From NCBI GenBank assembly GCA_003671075.1, contig QWPT01000001.1:1-64000 (forward strand): a stretch of 64,000 nt of DNA. Direction: 5' to 3'. Both the position numbers and the translations under genes were made by a program. Positions 7,102 through 16,239 of the stretch are shown here, piece after piece. This DNA is from Planctomycetota bacterium. GTDB lineage: Bacteria; Planctomycetota; Phycisphaerae; Phycisphaerales; SM1A02. Every line of letters starts with the position of its first letter. Positions within the stretch are counted from its first letter, which is position 1. The notes below the pieces were generated by a model. It worked only from the letters and a program-made list of their open reading frames with translations, was not told where the DNA came from and searched no databases.

Positions 7102-9156
7102 GTGGTCAAACACAGACTTCTCATCGCGCTCCTGCTCGTTGCCCTCACCTTCACAGCGCATGTGCTTGCGCTCTCTGCTGGGTGGATTTGGGATGACAAC
7201 GACTACATCACCGCCAACCAACTTATTCAATCGTCTGATGGAATATCAACCATCTGGATGCCTGGGGCGACGCCTCAATACTACCCGTTGGTCTTCACTG
7301 GATTTTGGATCGAACACGCGCTCGTAGGACTCGAGCCGACGCTCTATCACCTCGACAACATTCTGCTGCACGCCGCATCTGTGCTGCTGCTTTGGCGCGT
7401 GCTTGTGCAGCTTGGCGTTGTTCATGCCTTCTGGATCGCTGCGCTTTTCGCGGTTCATCCGATGAGTGTCGAAACTGTTGCCTGGGCTACCGAACGCAAG
7501 AACACGCAGTCGCTCTTCTTCGCGCTGGCCTCGATTCTCTGCTTTGTCCATGCGATGCGCGCCACCCGTCCGCGCGCGCGAGGACTTCATATCGCCGCGT
7601 TCATGCTCTTCGTGTGCGCATTGCTCTCGAAGACGACTGCGGTATTCGTGGCGCCGGTGCTGGTGTGTATTGCGTTGCAGCAACGGCGAAGCATCACGCC
7701 GCGCTTTGCGATGATCGTGCTTCCTTACTTCGTGATCGGTGGCGCGCTTGGACTCTTCACCGCGTTCATCGAGAAGGCGCATGTCGGAGCAACGGGCGCA
7801 GAGTTCGACCTCACGCTTATCGAGCGCGTGCTGCTCGCGTCGCGCAACATCGTTTTCTACATCACGCACTTCGTGTTTCCAAGCGAACAGATATTCGTGT
7901 ATCCGCGCTTTGCGATCAACGCGTCATCGATGACTGAGTGGATTGCCTTTGCGCTGATGTTCGTGCTCGCGGCTACGGCGGTGCGTGATTGGCGCCGATC
8001 ACGCGCGCCCGCACTCATCTTGCTTTGGCTGTGCGCAGCGCTCTTTCCCGCGCTCGGCTTCTTTGATGTGTGGCCTTTCCGATTCTCCTATGTCGCTGAT
8101 CACTTCGCCTACGCGGCGATGCCTGCGCTTGCGACTGGTTCGGTGCTCCTACTCTGGTCGATCGTGCGGAGCTTCAATGGAAACCCCCGCATCGTGCCAT
8201 GCCTACTCGGTATCGCCGTTGCGGCGTGTGTGCCGTTGTCGTGGATCGCAAGCGACAAATACGCAGGCGTCGAGGAGTTGTGGCGTGACACCATCGCGCG
8301 CAACCCCAGCGCTTGGCTCGCGCACAACAATCTCGCGTCCGAACTTCTCGAACAGACGAGTGATGCGGGAGCGGCAGGGGATGTGAAGCGGGTTGAGGCG
8401 CTGGCGACAGAGGCGCTTGAACACGCGACCATCGCCTACATGCTCAAGCCTGATGAACTCACGCATGCGTCGAATCAAAGCGAGGCGCTACGCCTCTTGG
8501 GAAAGTTCGACGACGCACTCACTGCGATCGATACGGCCATCGCTACCGCTCCCAACTTCGTCGAGTTTCAGTGGATGCGCGGCCGGCTTCTTGAGCAGAT
8601 GGGTCGATTGGACGAGGCGCGCGCGGGCTATATGGCCGCGACCAATGATGAACACGCCCTCAGCATTGAGCGCGATGCACGGCGATCGTTGGTCGGACTA
8701 GCGGTTCAGCGCAAGGACTTTGCTGATGCGCTGCTGCATCAGCAGCGCGTAGTTGTCTTGAGCCCCAGGGACGCAGACGCGATCGCAAATCTGGGCGCGC
8801 TGCTCAATGCCAATGGCGATGAGCAGGGCGCCCGTCGGGAGTTTTTGCGCGCGTTGAGCAACGGCGGAGAATTTTCGAGTGAAACCGCGTTCGTCACGAC
8901 TGCGGTGCGCTATCTGCGGCTCGCGATCAGCAGTCCGCTGAGTCCTGATGAAATGCAGTCTGCACAAGCGCTTGCAACACGAATGGCTGCGGGCGCGCCG
9001 GGCGATCCATCGCTGCGATTCATTGGGCTTGCACTTGAACTTCGCGCAGGAAATGTCGCAGCGCGGCTTCCGCTTCAAACGATCGAACACGACGCACGCG
9101 CCGCAGATGCCACGGCGTTCGCCGACGAGATTGCCGCATTTCTGCGCGCCAACTAA
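7102..9156 (+). CDS. TMTC-like membrane glycosyltransferase with C-terminal TPRs
   Basis: This 684-residue protein has a GT-C type membrane half (residues about 1-400, roughly ten helices) and a tetratricopeptide half (about 410-680). The first extracytoplasmic loop carries WDDNDYI, matching the acidic catalytic motif of TMTC and ArnT-like mannosyltransferases that use lipid-linked sugar donors. HPMSVETVAWATERKN is also characteristic of this group. The TPRs (YAEAL-like units such as LLGKFDDALTAIDTAI and QMGRLDEARAGY) probably hold the acceptor protein. The likely role is O-glycosylation of exported proteins; donor and target are unknown. The start is a GTG at 7102. It is divergent from parB, with parS inside the shared upstream region. 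Confidence 0.75.
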   Translation: MVKHRLLIALLLVALTFTAHVLALSAGWIWDDNDYITANQLIQSSDGISTIWMPGATPQYYPLVFTGFWIEHALVGLEPTLYHLDNILLHAASVLLLWRVLVQLGVVHAFWIAALFAVHPMSVETVAWATERKNTQSLFFALASILCFVHAMRATRPRARGLHIAAFMLFVCALLSKTTAVFVAPVLVCIALQQRRSITPRFAMIVLPYFVIGGALGLFTAFIEKAHVGATGAEFDLTLIERVLLASRNIVFYITHFVFPSEQIFVYPRFAINASSMTEWIAFALMFVLAATAVRDWRRSRAPALILLWLCAALFPALGFFDVWPFRFSYVADHFAYAAMPALATGSVLLLWSIVRSFNGNPRIVPCLLGIAVAACVPLSWIASDKYAGVEELWRDTIARNPSAWLAHNNLASELLEQTSDAGAAGDVKRVEALATEALEHATIAYMLKPDELTHASNQSEALRLLGKFDDALTAIDTAIATAPNFVEFQWMRGRLLEQMGRLDEARAGYMAATNDEHALSIERDARRSLVGLAVQRKDFADALLHQQRVVVLSPRDADAIANLGALLNANGDEQGARREFLRALSNGGEFSSETAFVTTAVRYLRLAISSPLSPDEMQSAQALATRMAAGAPGDPSLRFIGLALELRAGNVAARLPLQTIEHDARAADATAFADEIAAFLRAN

Positions 9157-9191
9157 TTGCTACATTCCGCGCGTCTAGATGTTCTGGACAT

Positions 9192-9291
9192 GCGCGCGGT
9201 TCCGAAGGCGGTGTGAATCCGTCACGAAGGCGTCACCGTGAACCACCTCGGGTTAATCCGTGGTGGGACAGTCGGGTCGAGTTCCGCGCGC
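9192..9291 (+). ncRNA. Putative cobalamin riboswitch-like leader
   Basis: The stretch is closed by GCGCGC at 9192-9197 pairing with GCGCGC at 9286-9291. Inside, CGGTGTGAATCCGTCAC followed by GCGTCACCGTGA parallels the cobalamin riboswitch core (GGTG..AATCC....GCCACTGTGA). A hairpin (CCACC/GGTGG) follows, and then GACAGTCGGG, which partly resembles the B12 box AGYCAGG. The B12-box match is imperfect, so this may be a diverged or short class. It lies upstream of an exported anchored protein. A covariance-model search (Rfam RF00174) would settle it. Confidence 0.5.
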
Positions 9292-9421
9292 AATGACTTC
9301 CTGCCTCCGCTCCTGGGGCTTTGGTGAAGTGCCGCTGTGCGCGTGTTTCTACCGCGCATCACGCACAACCATCGCACAGAAGGCTCCCGGGGCAGTCCGT
9401 TTGTTTTGCCGCGCAGGAGAC

Positions 9422-9447
9422 GCGGCAGTTGCGGCCGCTTATGCCGC
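9422..9447 (+). promoter_or_regulatory. Hairpin just before the ribosome binding site
   Basis: GCGGCA (9422-9427) can pair with TGCCGC (9442-9447). The ribosome binding site AAGGAG starts at 9451. This could be the expression platform that links the upstream riboswitch-like element to translation. That is inference. Confidence 0.35.
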
Positions 9448-9464
9448 ATGAAGGAGTCGTGCAC

Positions 9465-9986
9465 ATGAAGTGCATCATTGGTTTCATTGTTCTTGCAGGA
9501 TGTTCCGCAACCGCATCAGCCGAACTGGTTGGTTCGTACACCGTTGGCAGTGGGGCGAGCTCCAGCCAACTGCTGTTTCAGTTCACCAACACCCACTCGT
9601 ATCTCTATGAGATCCGCTACGACGGCGCGCTCTTCGGCGATGACTTGCTGGCGATTGCTGCGGCGGCGCAGCCTGGGTTCTTCTCCTACCAAGTGACGTC
9701 GTTCAGCTTCGGCGATGCGCTGCTCAGCGTTTCAATCGGGGCGGATGTCGACACTGGGTTCGGCAACCCGCCCGACTACCTCGACTACTGGCACTACTGG
9801 ACCAAGGAGCTGGGCGATACAGCGTGGACCGAATCGTTCGTGGGCTTCGGCGACCGTGCGATCTCCAACGGATCGTGGGATGGCTGGGTGTTCAACAGTG
9901 CTGCGGCTCCGATGGCGGTGCCGACTCCAGGAGTATTGGCGGTCATGGCTGTTGCCGGATCACTGCGCCGAAGATCGCGCGCGTAA
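9465..9986 (+). CDS. Exported protein with PEP-CTERM-like anchor, possibly cobalamin or cobalt related
   Basis: The ATG at 9465 is supported by AAGGAG eight bases upstream and a clean signal peptide (CIIGFIVLAGCSATASA). The mature part is about 135 residues. It ends in a sorting signal: VPTPG, a short hydrophobic helix and RRRSR, the PEP-CTERM-like pattern. The segment YWHYWTK...W...GDRAISNGSWDGWVFN resembles, from memory, a small domain of 'YW-YW...G-VDGW-F' proteins found near cobalt and cobalamin transport genes. With the riboswitch-like leader this suggests surface capture of B12 or cobalt. The sequence pattern is direct; the function is inference. It could equally be an ordinary surface protein. 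Confidence 0.6.
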   Translation: MKCIIGFIVLAGCSATASAELVGSYTVGSGASSSQLLFQFTNTHSYLYEIRYDGALFGDDLLAIAAAAQPGFFSYQVTSFSFGDALLSVSIGADVDTGFGNPPDYLDYWHYWTKELGDTAWTESFVGFGDRAISNGSWDGWVFNSAAAPMAVPTPGVLAVMAVAGSLRRRSRA

Positions 9987-9994
9987 ACACCAGC

Positions 9995-12900
9995 TCACTT
10001 CAGCGTCGACAAATAGGCGACCACATCGCGGATCTCCGCGTCAGTGAGGATTGTCTGCATCGACGGCATTGCGCTCGTGCCCGCGTTGGCGAAACCTACA
10101 GCGATCTTCTCATTTGGATTGATGAGTGAGTGAAGTAGGTAGCGCGTGTCGCCACGAGTCGCGACGCCGTCGAGCGCCGGCGCAGCATTTCCGCCTGTGC
10201 CAGTGACGGCATGACATTTCACGCAGACGGCGCTCTGGTGATAGAGAACGATGTCGCGCCCGCGCGTTGGGTCGCCACCGGCGACTGCGAGTGCGTCGTA
10301 GCGCGCGAGTGCATCGCTGGCCAGTGGCGCTCGCCAATTGTCGATCGAAGTTCGAACTGAACCAGCTCGACGATCCTTGCCCGCGTCAAAGACATCGAGG
10401 CTGAGTGCGGGATCGAGCGTGCCGCGCTCGAGTTCGGCTGCAAGCAGAGCGAGCGCGGCCTCGGCTTCATCGCCCATCGTGGCGAGATCATGCACTGCGC
10501 GCTGTCGTTCGAAGATATCGCCGTGCATGGACGCATCGGCCAGTGAGGGCAGGGCGCGGGCGTCATTGCGGCGAACAAGCATCGTGCGCGCTTCGGCGCG
10601 GAGTTCAGGCGAGTTGGATTCGAGTGCGGCGCGAAGTGCCTGCTCAATGCGATCGCCCTTATCGCTCGCGAGCGCGCGCAGGCTCGAAACCCGCTCGGCG
10701 GCGGGCAATTTGGCGTCATTCACCGCGCGCAGCGAGGCGGCGGGATCGAGCGAGATTCCGATCTTGGCCGCGGCCTCGCTTACCGCATTGCGAACGACCG
10801 GATCGGCACTCTCCGCCAATGGCGCGAGCTTGCGCGAAAGAACGCTCTTGAAGGAATCGGCGTCGCGCGTACTTACGTCAATGACGCGATATGCACCGTT
10901 GACCCGATTGCGCACGGTTGGCTTGGTCCAGGCCGCGAGTGCATCGAGTGCCTCAAGGCGCATGGGCGTCGGATTCGCGGGAGAGAGCGTGAAATCACAG
11001 AGAAGAGTCGCGGTGGCGGTGTTGCCCTCGGCTAGACAAGCCTCAATCGCGCGGCGCATGTGGGGAAACTCGCTTCGATCAACCGGCTTCATGCCAATAG
11101 GCTGCTCACTGACGCCGCTCGGAAGTTTCCACGCGATGCCGAGGTGATCACCACCGCCGCCCTCCGCATGCAGCGCGAGGATCGCGTACTTCTGGCCCTT
11201 CTCAAGATGAATGGGCTTCGATGTTTGGCCTGGCTGCGAATCAAATATGCCGGGTTCGGAGTAGCCTTCGACCTTGGCGACCTCGATCAGTGTCGCGGGA
11301 TCTTCTGATGTTCCAACGCTGAGCACGGAGTCGTCATCGCTGCCGATCGAGAACAGATAGTCGCCCGTCTCTGGCGCCTCGACCACGCCGCGCATGCGCG
11401 AGATGTAGCTGTTGCCGATGTTGCGCTTGCCTTCGCCGATGGTGAGCTCGAAGGTTTCGCTCGGAGGCTTCGCCATAATCGCGGCGTCGTTGAAGTCCGC
11501 AAGTGTTCCAGTGCGACCGAGGTTCCAAACTTCGCGCGTGAACTTGTGACCCAGCGGCGCGGCGTCCGGTGCGACGACGGTTTCGCCTGACGAAACAAAG
11601 CGGGCGAGTGATGCGGCGAGCTGCGGTCGCAACGCGTTCATAGGAATGTCGTTGATGGCGCGCGCGGCTTCGAGGCGAATCTTGCGCTCGGGATCATTGA
11701 GGAATGTTGCGATGCGCGGATCGCGAAGTTTGCGCATCGTCAGCACCGCGGCCATGCGCAACGACGCGACTGGCTCGCCACCAAGCTCGCCGATCTTCGC
11801 GCGGTCACCGATCCAAGCGAGCGCCTGCACGCCAGCGTGGCGGAGAAACGGATCGCTATCGGCGTTGACTGCGAGCATCGAAATGATCGAGGGCTGCTGC
11901 TCGCGCGCGCCAAGCTTGCCGAGGGCGAGAGCGGCGAAAGCGCGGACGCGCGCAGATTCATCGGCGCAGAGCTCGCCCAATTTTTCTGCAGCAAGACCGC
12001 AGCGTGCCTCGCCGAGCATGCGCGCGGCCTGTGCGCGCATCTCGTCGTCGCGATCGTCGAGAATCGGCAGCGCGAACCACGCGGGATCAAAGTCGCCCTC
12101 AATCCGCTGGCGATCGGATGGATTCGAATCGCGCAACTTCGCGCTCGCCTGCTGCCCGAGCGCCCAAATGGCGTGAATGCGCGCGGTGCGCTCAGTTGCG
12201 GATTGCGCGATGTCGCCGAGAAGTTCGGTGGTGGCAGATCCCCGCGCCGCAAGGGCGAACTGCGCGCGCATGCGCACACGGCGATCGGCGTGCGAAAGCA
12301 GCGCCGCAAGCTCGTCAGAATCGCGCTGGGCAAAGCCCTCTTTGAAAAGACGCGTGACCTCGCCGATGCGCGGATCTTTGATGCGCGCCGCGTCCCACAC
12401 CGCGTAGAGCTCGCCCTTCATGCCCGACTCCCAGCCGCCGCCCCAGTCGCTGATGTACATCTTGCCGTCGTAGCCGAAGTCGACATCGGTCGGCAAAACA
12501 TTGTCGACGAATGGGTGCTCGTCGACGACCTTGAAGCCAGCGCCCACTGGTTCGAGTCCGAGCGCAAGCACGCGCGAATAGCTGTCGCCGCCCAGAAAGT
12601 CGCAGAGAAAGAAGTGATCCTTGTAGCGATCAGGAAGTCCGAGGCCGGGATAGAAGACGAGGCCGGATGGCCCACTCGCAACATGGTCGAGCGGAGGAAG
12701 CGTCCAAGCGGGCTGCAGCGGCGAGAACTCGGTGGCCTTGTGCGGCGCGAGGTCCGGACGCAAATGCCAAATGCCTTCCTGATTCCACGGCCCGCGCTGA
12801 TTTGCGCCCTCAAGCGTTTGGTAGTCCATCGACCAACCAGTCTCGCCGCCCTCCATGCAATAAACGAAGCGTGCTTTGTCGCCACCGTCTGAGTTGTTGT

Positions 12901-13774
12901 CGCCGGTAAAGAGATTTCCGTAGTTGTCGAACGCGAGTTCCTGCGGATTGCGAAGGCCGGTGTAGAAGAGCTCGAGTTCGCTTCCATCGGGATTCATGCG
13001 AAAGACGGCGCCTGAGCGCGGGTCGTGCAGAAGTGCGCCGTCGGAAGTGGTGACGTGGTAGCCACGGTCGCCGATCGACCAGTAGATCTTGCCGTCGTAG
13101 CCGACGACAAGGCCGTGCATGTCGTGACCGCGCAGCGCAACGCGTACGCCGTAACCAGTCGAGTCCTTCATCTTGAACTCGGCGATACCGTCGCCATCCT
13201 TATCGTGCAGACGCCAGAGGTTCGGGATGTTGGTGTAGAAGATCTCGCCGTCGAGCGCGAGTATGCCCGCGCCCGATCCATCGAGCGGCTCGTTGAAGGG
13301 ACCGGCGTAGAGCGTGCGCGATTCGGGATTTCCGTCGCCATCCTTGTCGGCCAAGCGTGCAATGCGATCGTCGTACTTTGAGTAGTACGCCATGCCGCCC
13401 TCGCGCTTCGAGGCCCACTTCTCGTACATCTTCAGCCTGTCCTCGACCGACTCGCTCGCGATGTCGTCGAGCAGCCAAAACGCACTCGATCGATTGTCCT
13501 CGATGCCACGCTCCTGACGATCACTTTCGGCAAAGTAAAAGACGCCTTGCTCGTCGATGCAGAAGGCGACCGGATCGTCGATCAACGGATATGCGGCGAC
13601 GGTCGACTTCTCCAGACCGTCGACAGGCTTGATCTTGCAACCGGCGTCCACGGCAATGGGAGCAGGCGGCTTGGGCGCGACGCCTGATCCGTGTTCGGTC
13701 GGGGGCACCGCCAACGCGCTCGGCGCAAAGTAGGTGGCTGCGACAAGAGCGAACGGCGCGAACGGAGCGTGCAT
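9995..13774 (-). CDS. Planctomycete-type membrane-bound dehydrogenase with HEAT repeats, PA14-like insert and c-type haem domain
   Basis: This 1259-residue exported protein starts with a signal peptide (ALVAATYFAPSALA). Residues about 50-480 form a beta-propeller like soluble glucose or sorbosone dehydrogenases (LRNPQELAFDNYGNLFTGDNN). HEAT-like repeats follow at about 500-750 and again at 950-1150. A PA14-like sugar-binding insert lies between them, about 760-930 (YLFSIGSDDDSVLSV). The C-terminal cytochrome c domain has CVKCH at 1184-1188, with Met1236 or Met1239 as a likely second ligand. Such proteins probably oxidise a carbohydrate in the periplasm and pass electrons to the bound haem; the substrate is unknown. 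It starts nine bases after the zinc-ribbon gene upstream, so the two are probably co-transcribed. Confidence 0.85.
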   Translation of the reverse strand: MHAPFAPFALVAATYFAPSALAVPPTEHGSGVAPKPPAPIAVDAGCKIKPVDGLEKSTVAAYPLIDDPVAFCIDEQGVFYFAESDRQERGIEDNRSSAFWLLDDIASESVEDRLKMYEKWASKREGGMAYYSKYDDRIARLADKDGDGNPESRTLYAGPFNEPLDGSGAGILALDGEIFYTNIPNLWRLHDKDGDGIAEFKMKDSTGYGVRVALRGHDMHGLVVGYDGKIYWSIGDRGYHVTTSDGALLHDPRSGAVFRMNPDGSELELFYTGLRNPQELAFDNYGNLFTGDNNSDGGDKARFVYCMEGGETGWSMDYQTLEGANQRGPWNQEGIWHLRPDLAPHKATEFSPLQPAWTLPPLDHVASGPSGLVFYPGLGLPDRYKDHFFLCDFLGGDSYSRVLALGLEPVGAGFKVVDEHPFVDNVLPTDVDFGYDGKMYISDWGGGWESGMKGELYAVWDAARIKDPRIGEVTRLFKEGFAQRDSDELAALLSHADRRVRMRAQFALAARGSATTELLGDIAQSATERTARIHAIWALGQQASAKLRDSNPSDRQRIEGDFDPAWFALPILDDRDDEMRAQAARMLGEARCGLAAEKLGELCADESARVRAFAALALGKLGAREQQPSIISMLAVNADSDPFLRHAGVQALAWIGDRAKIGELGGEPVASLRMAAVLTMRKLRDPRIATFLNDPERKIRLEAARAINDIPMNALRPQLAASLARFVSSGETVVAPDAAPLGHKFTREVWNLGRTGTLADFNDAAIMAKPPSETFELTIGEGKRNIGNSYISRMRGVVEAPETGDYLFSIGSDDDSVLSVGTSEDPATLIEVAKVEGYSEPGIFDSQPGQTSKPIHLEKGQKYAILALHAEGGGGDHLGIAWKLPSGVSEQPIGMKPVDRSEFPHMRRAIEACLAEGNTATATLLCDFTLSPANPTPMRLEALDALAAWTKPTVRNRVNGAYRVIDVSTRDADSFKSVLSRKLAPLAESADPVVRNAVSEAAAKIGISLDPAASLRAVNDAKLPAAERVSSLRALASDKGDRIEQALRAALESNSPELRAEARTMLVRRNDARALPSLADASMHGDIFERQRAVHDLATMGDEAEAALALLAAELERGTLDPALSLDVFDAGKDRRAGSVRTSIDNWRAPLASDALARYDALAVAGGDPTRGRDIVLYHQSAVCVKCHAVTGTGGNAAPALDGVATRGDTRYLLHSLINPNEKIAVGFANAGTSAMPSMQTILTDAEIRDVVAYLSTLK

Positions 13775-13783
13775 TCACCCATG

Positions 13784-14962
13784 CTACCGCTCGGGCGGTG
13801 GCGCGATCGAACCACGGTTGCGACGAATCAGCTCGCCGAAGTACGGAGACGTTCCCATGTGCGCAAGCAACATCGACTCAAACGCCGTGCGTGAGCGGGG
13901 CAGATCGCCAGCCCGACCACTCTTGTGGAGGCGCTCGAGACCGAGGTCGTAGCACTCTCGGAAGAAGAGCCAGCCGTCGGTCGCGCGACCGGCGTAGACC
14001 AGATCAAGGAAACCACGGAGCGTCGGGGCCAAAATGAGGTCTCGCGAAAATCCATCCTCCACCGCGGTGTTGGCGATGCTGGACTTCAGTGCGGAAAGTT
14101 GCTCCGTCGAAGGAGCGTCAGCGGCGGTGGGATCAAGAAAGCGAAGGCCGGTTTGGCAAGCATGCGCGCGAAGCACCGGAACTGGACTAGCGACCCCCGC
14201 AGTCAGCCAGTAGCGATAGGTGACATCGGGTTGGACCCAAACGCCCGCTTGGAAGCTGCCATTCTCAAGAACCGCGATTGGGAGGAAGGCGCCGTCGGCA
14301 TCCGGGTTGAAGAGATAGGTCGTCGAGTAGCCACCAGAACCGCCAGTGTCGGAGCGGATCCAGAGTGAAGCGGTGGGAGGCGTTAGAAAAAACTCCCCAG
14401 CACTCGGGTGCAGCATGCGCGACCGATAGACGGTTCGTCCCCCAATCGACACCTCAACCAGGCCCTCAAAATCGTCGTCTGACCATCGTGGCGAGAAGAT
14501 CGTCACCGTTGAACTTGCGAATACATAGGTAGATTCAACCTTATACCGAGGCAGCACTAGCTTGATTATTGAGTTCCCATAGGCACTTCCAATGCAGAGC
14601 GATGCTCCAAGAAAGCATATTAAGAGTCCGATTGACTGTTTTAGAGGTGAATTGGCACTGGTTCGAACATCCCGGCGAGAGCGCAATTGCAGGCCACACT
14701 CGGGGCAAGTTTCCCCGACGGGGTCGTGTTGATTGTCGTGGTCGGGGACCAGTTGATGGGCGCAACGGCGACAGCGGGGAGGATGACGCCGTTGCCTCCA
14801 GAGCGTGGCAAGAAACACCGCCCCAAAGATGAGGAGCATCCAACCGCAACCCGTTAGGAAGGTCGACCCTACTATCACCAATCCTCTATCGGCAGTCCAA
14901 CTGCTGAGGGGCGAAATCGCGATGCGTGTCGCGATCCTGTTCACTGACTCGATGGCAACCAT
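13784..14962 (-). CDS. Membrane protein with N-terminal zinc ribbon, unknown
   Basis: The ATG at 14962 has GAGGGA upstream; a GTG at 14983 is the alternative. The 392-residue product begins with a membrane helix (about residues 27-52). A four-cysteine zinc ribbon follows (CRRCAHQL ... CPECGLQL), then a second helix (about 110-130), and about 250 residues probably outside the membrane. No catalytic motif is seen. Similar zinc-ribbon-plus-helix proteins are common in Phycisphaerae, and a shorter one lies at 18160. It lies immediately upstream of the haem dehydrogenase, which suggests, without proof, a related job. Confidence 0.6.
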   Translation of the reverse strand: MVAIESVNRIATRIAISPLSSWTADRGLVIVGSTFLTGCGWMLLIFGAVFLATLWRQRRHPPRCRRCAHQLVPDHDNQHDPVGETCPECGLQLRSRRDVRTSANSPLKQSIGLLICFLGASLCIGSAYGNSIIKLVLPRYKVESTYVFASSTVTIFSPRWSDDDFEGLVEVSIGGRTVYRSRMLHPSAGEFFLTPPTASLWIRSDTGGSGGYSTTYLFNPDADGAFLPIAVLENGSFQAGVWVQPDVTYRYWLTAGVASPVPVLRAHACQTGLRFLDPTAADAPSTEQLSALKSSIANTAVEDGFSRDLILAPTLRGFLDLVYAGRATDGWLFFRECYDLGLERLHKSGRAGDLPRSRTAFESMLLAHMGTSPYFGELIRRNRGSIAPPPER

Positions 14963-14997
14963 GATTGCCGATCCCTCAATCACGAAGGCATGAATTT

Positions 14998-15633
14998 ATG
15001 CTCGGTAAGGTCCTCACTGTCGGCGCCATTCTCTCGCTCGCAACGCTCGGTATTGCTGCGAACCAGCAGACCAAGCCCGCCAACCAGCCAACGGCGGCGC
15101 CGGTTGGTTCAGCAACTGCGGTCAATACCTTCCAGATCGACGACACCCATTCCTGCGCTTTGTTCCGCGTTCAGCACGCGAAGGCTGGTCAGTTCTGGGG
15201 ACGCATCAATGACGTGTCGGGCACCTTCACCATCGCTGATGATGTGACGAAAATGGCGTTCGCGGTCGACATCTCTGTTGAGAGCATCGATACCAGCGAG
15301 CCGAAGCTTGATGGCCATCTGAAGAGTGCGGACTTTTTTAACTCCATCGAGTTCCCAAAGCTGACCTTCAAATCAACCTCCGCCAAGAAGGGTTTGGATG
15401 GTTTGGTCGAGGTGGCGGGCGATCTCACCATGCACGGCGTTACCAAGCCGATCACCGCCATGATTGAGGTCACCGGCATGGCTGATATGGGAATGGGCGA
15501 ACGCGGCGGCGTCGAGGCCATCTTCACCGTCAAGCGCAGTGACTTCGGCATGAACTATGGCGTCGAAAAGGGAATGATCGGCGATAATGTCAAGGTGATG
15601 GTGAACCTTGAGGGCGTGAAGGCAAAGGGCTAA
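14998..15633 (+). CDS. YceI family periplasmic protein
   Basis: This 211-residue exported protein folds as a lipocalin-like beta barrel that binds a polyisoprenoid or similar lipid. The ATG at 14998 has GAAGG upstream and opens a signal peptide (VGAILSLATLGIAA). YceI features are clear: IDDTHSCALFRVQHA, the DVSGTF turn, HLKSADFF, FPKLTFKST and the final KVMVNLEGVKA strand. It stands alone, divergent from the zinc-ribbon gene, with a strong terminator about 110 bases downstream. Physiological ligand and role are unknown. Confidence 0.9.
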   Translation: MLGKVLTVGAILSLATLGIAANQQTKPANQPTAAPVGSATAVNTFQIDDTHSCALFRVQHAKAGQFWGRINDVSGTFTIADDVTKMAFAVDISVESIDTSEPKLDGHLKSADFFNSIEFPKLTFKSTSAKKGLDGLVEVAGDLTMHGVTKPITAMIEVTGMADMGMGERGGVEAIFTVKRSDFGMNYGVEKGMIGDNVKVMVNLEGVKAKG

Positions 15634-15742
15634 GCCAACAAGCGCGCCCCTGCCGGATATCTGCAAAAAGTCAGCGACGGCTTTGCAACCGATCGCCCGC
15701 CGACGGCGAAGCGCATTTGTCTTTCAAGGCATTTGTATCGCG

Positions 15743-15796
15743 CCGCTCGTCTGAAGCCACACGGCCCCGTGGTTCCAGACGAGCGGTGTCTTTTTT
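15743..15796 (+). terminator. Rho-independent terminator after yceI
   Basis: An 11-base perfect stem (CCGCTCGTCTG with CAGACGAGCGG, 15743-15753 and 15776-15786) extends inward with GCCAC/GTGG. It is followed by CTTTTTTGG. Stem plus T run is a classic intrinsic terminator for the plus strand. Confidence 0.8.
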
Positions 15797-15814
15797 GGTG
15801 CCTTGTTTCCGGCG

Positions 15815-15850
15815 TCTGTCTTCCCGTGTGTCTTCCCGTCTGTCTTCTCA
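15815..15850. repeat. Tandem 12-base repeat, three units
   Basis: The units TCTGTCTTCCCG, TGTGTCTTCCCG and TCTGTCTTCTCA follow each other without gaps. They are non-coding and lie just downstream of the terminator. Confidence 0.75.
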
Positions 15851-16078
15851 TGGCGAACCGCCATCGGGGACAAGTTGTCGACCATGCGGGATTTGAGCGG
15901 TCTCCCTTGCATTCAAGAATACGGTGCCTAGACTCTGCGCCGCTGCGAATGGAATCGCGGCGTTTTGGTCACGGACAGGTATAGCGCGCAACATCAGATC
16001 ATGTCGGGACGGAAATGCTCATGGTTCGGCCAATCAGTGGTCGCGCCGCGGTGCTTCGTGCGAACAGTGCATGAGGTA

Positions 16079-16126
16079 CATGTGAGAGTGCGTGTGAGAG
16101 AGCATGTGAGAGAGCATGTGAGAGCT
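16079..16126. repeat. Tandem 12-base repeat, four units
   Basis: CATGTGAGAGTG, CGTGTGAGAGAG, CATGTGAGAGAG and CATGTGAGAGCT lie end to end, and a partial fifth copy (ACATGTGAAG) follows. The array lies about 110 bases before the start of the RuvB-like gene, so regulator binding is possible, but slippage expansion explains it equally well. Confidence 0.8.
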
Positions 16127-16239
16127 ACATGTGAAGCGTTGAATGTTGCGTCTGTGCCTGATCTGGAGCGGAGTGGTCAGTGCTTGAGCAATGCACAACA
16201 AACGAACACGGCGAGTCGGGCCGTAGAGGAGATGGAGCC

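Larger units (their letters stand above)
15634..16239. other. Non-coding stretch with terminator and two short tandem arrays
   Basis: This 600-base gap shows no convincing gene. It holds a strong terminator (15743-15796), a three-unit array of a 12-base repeat (15815-15850) and a four-unit array of another 12-base repeat (16079-16126). Confidence 0.6.
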
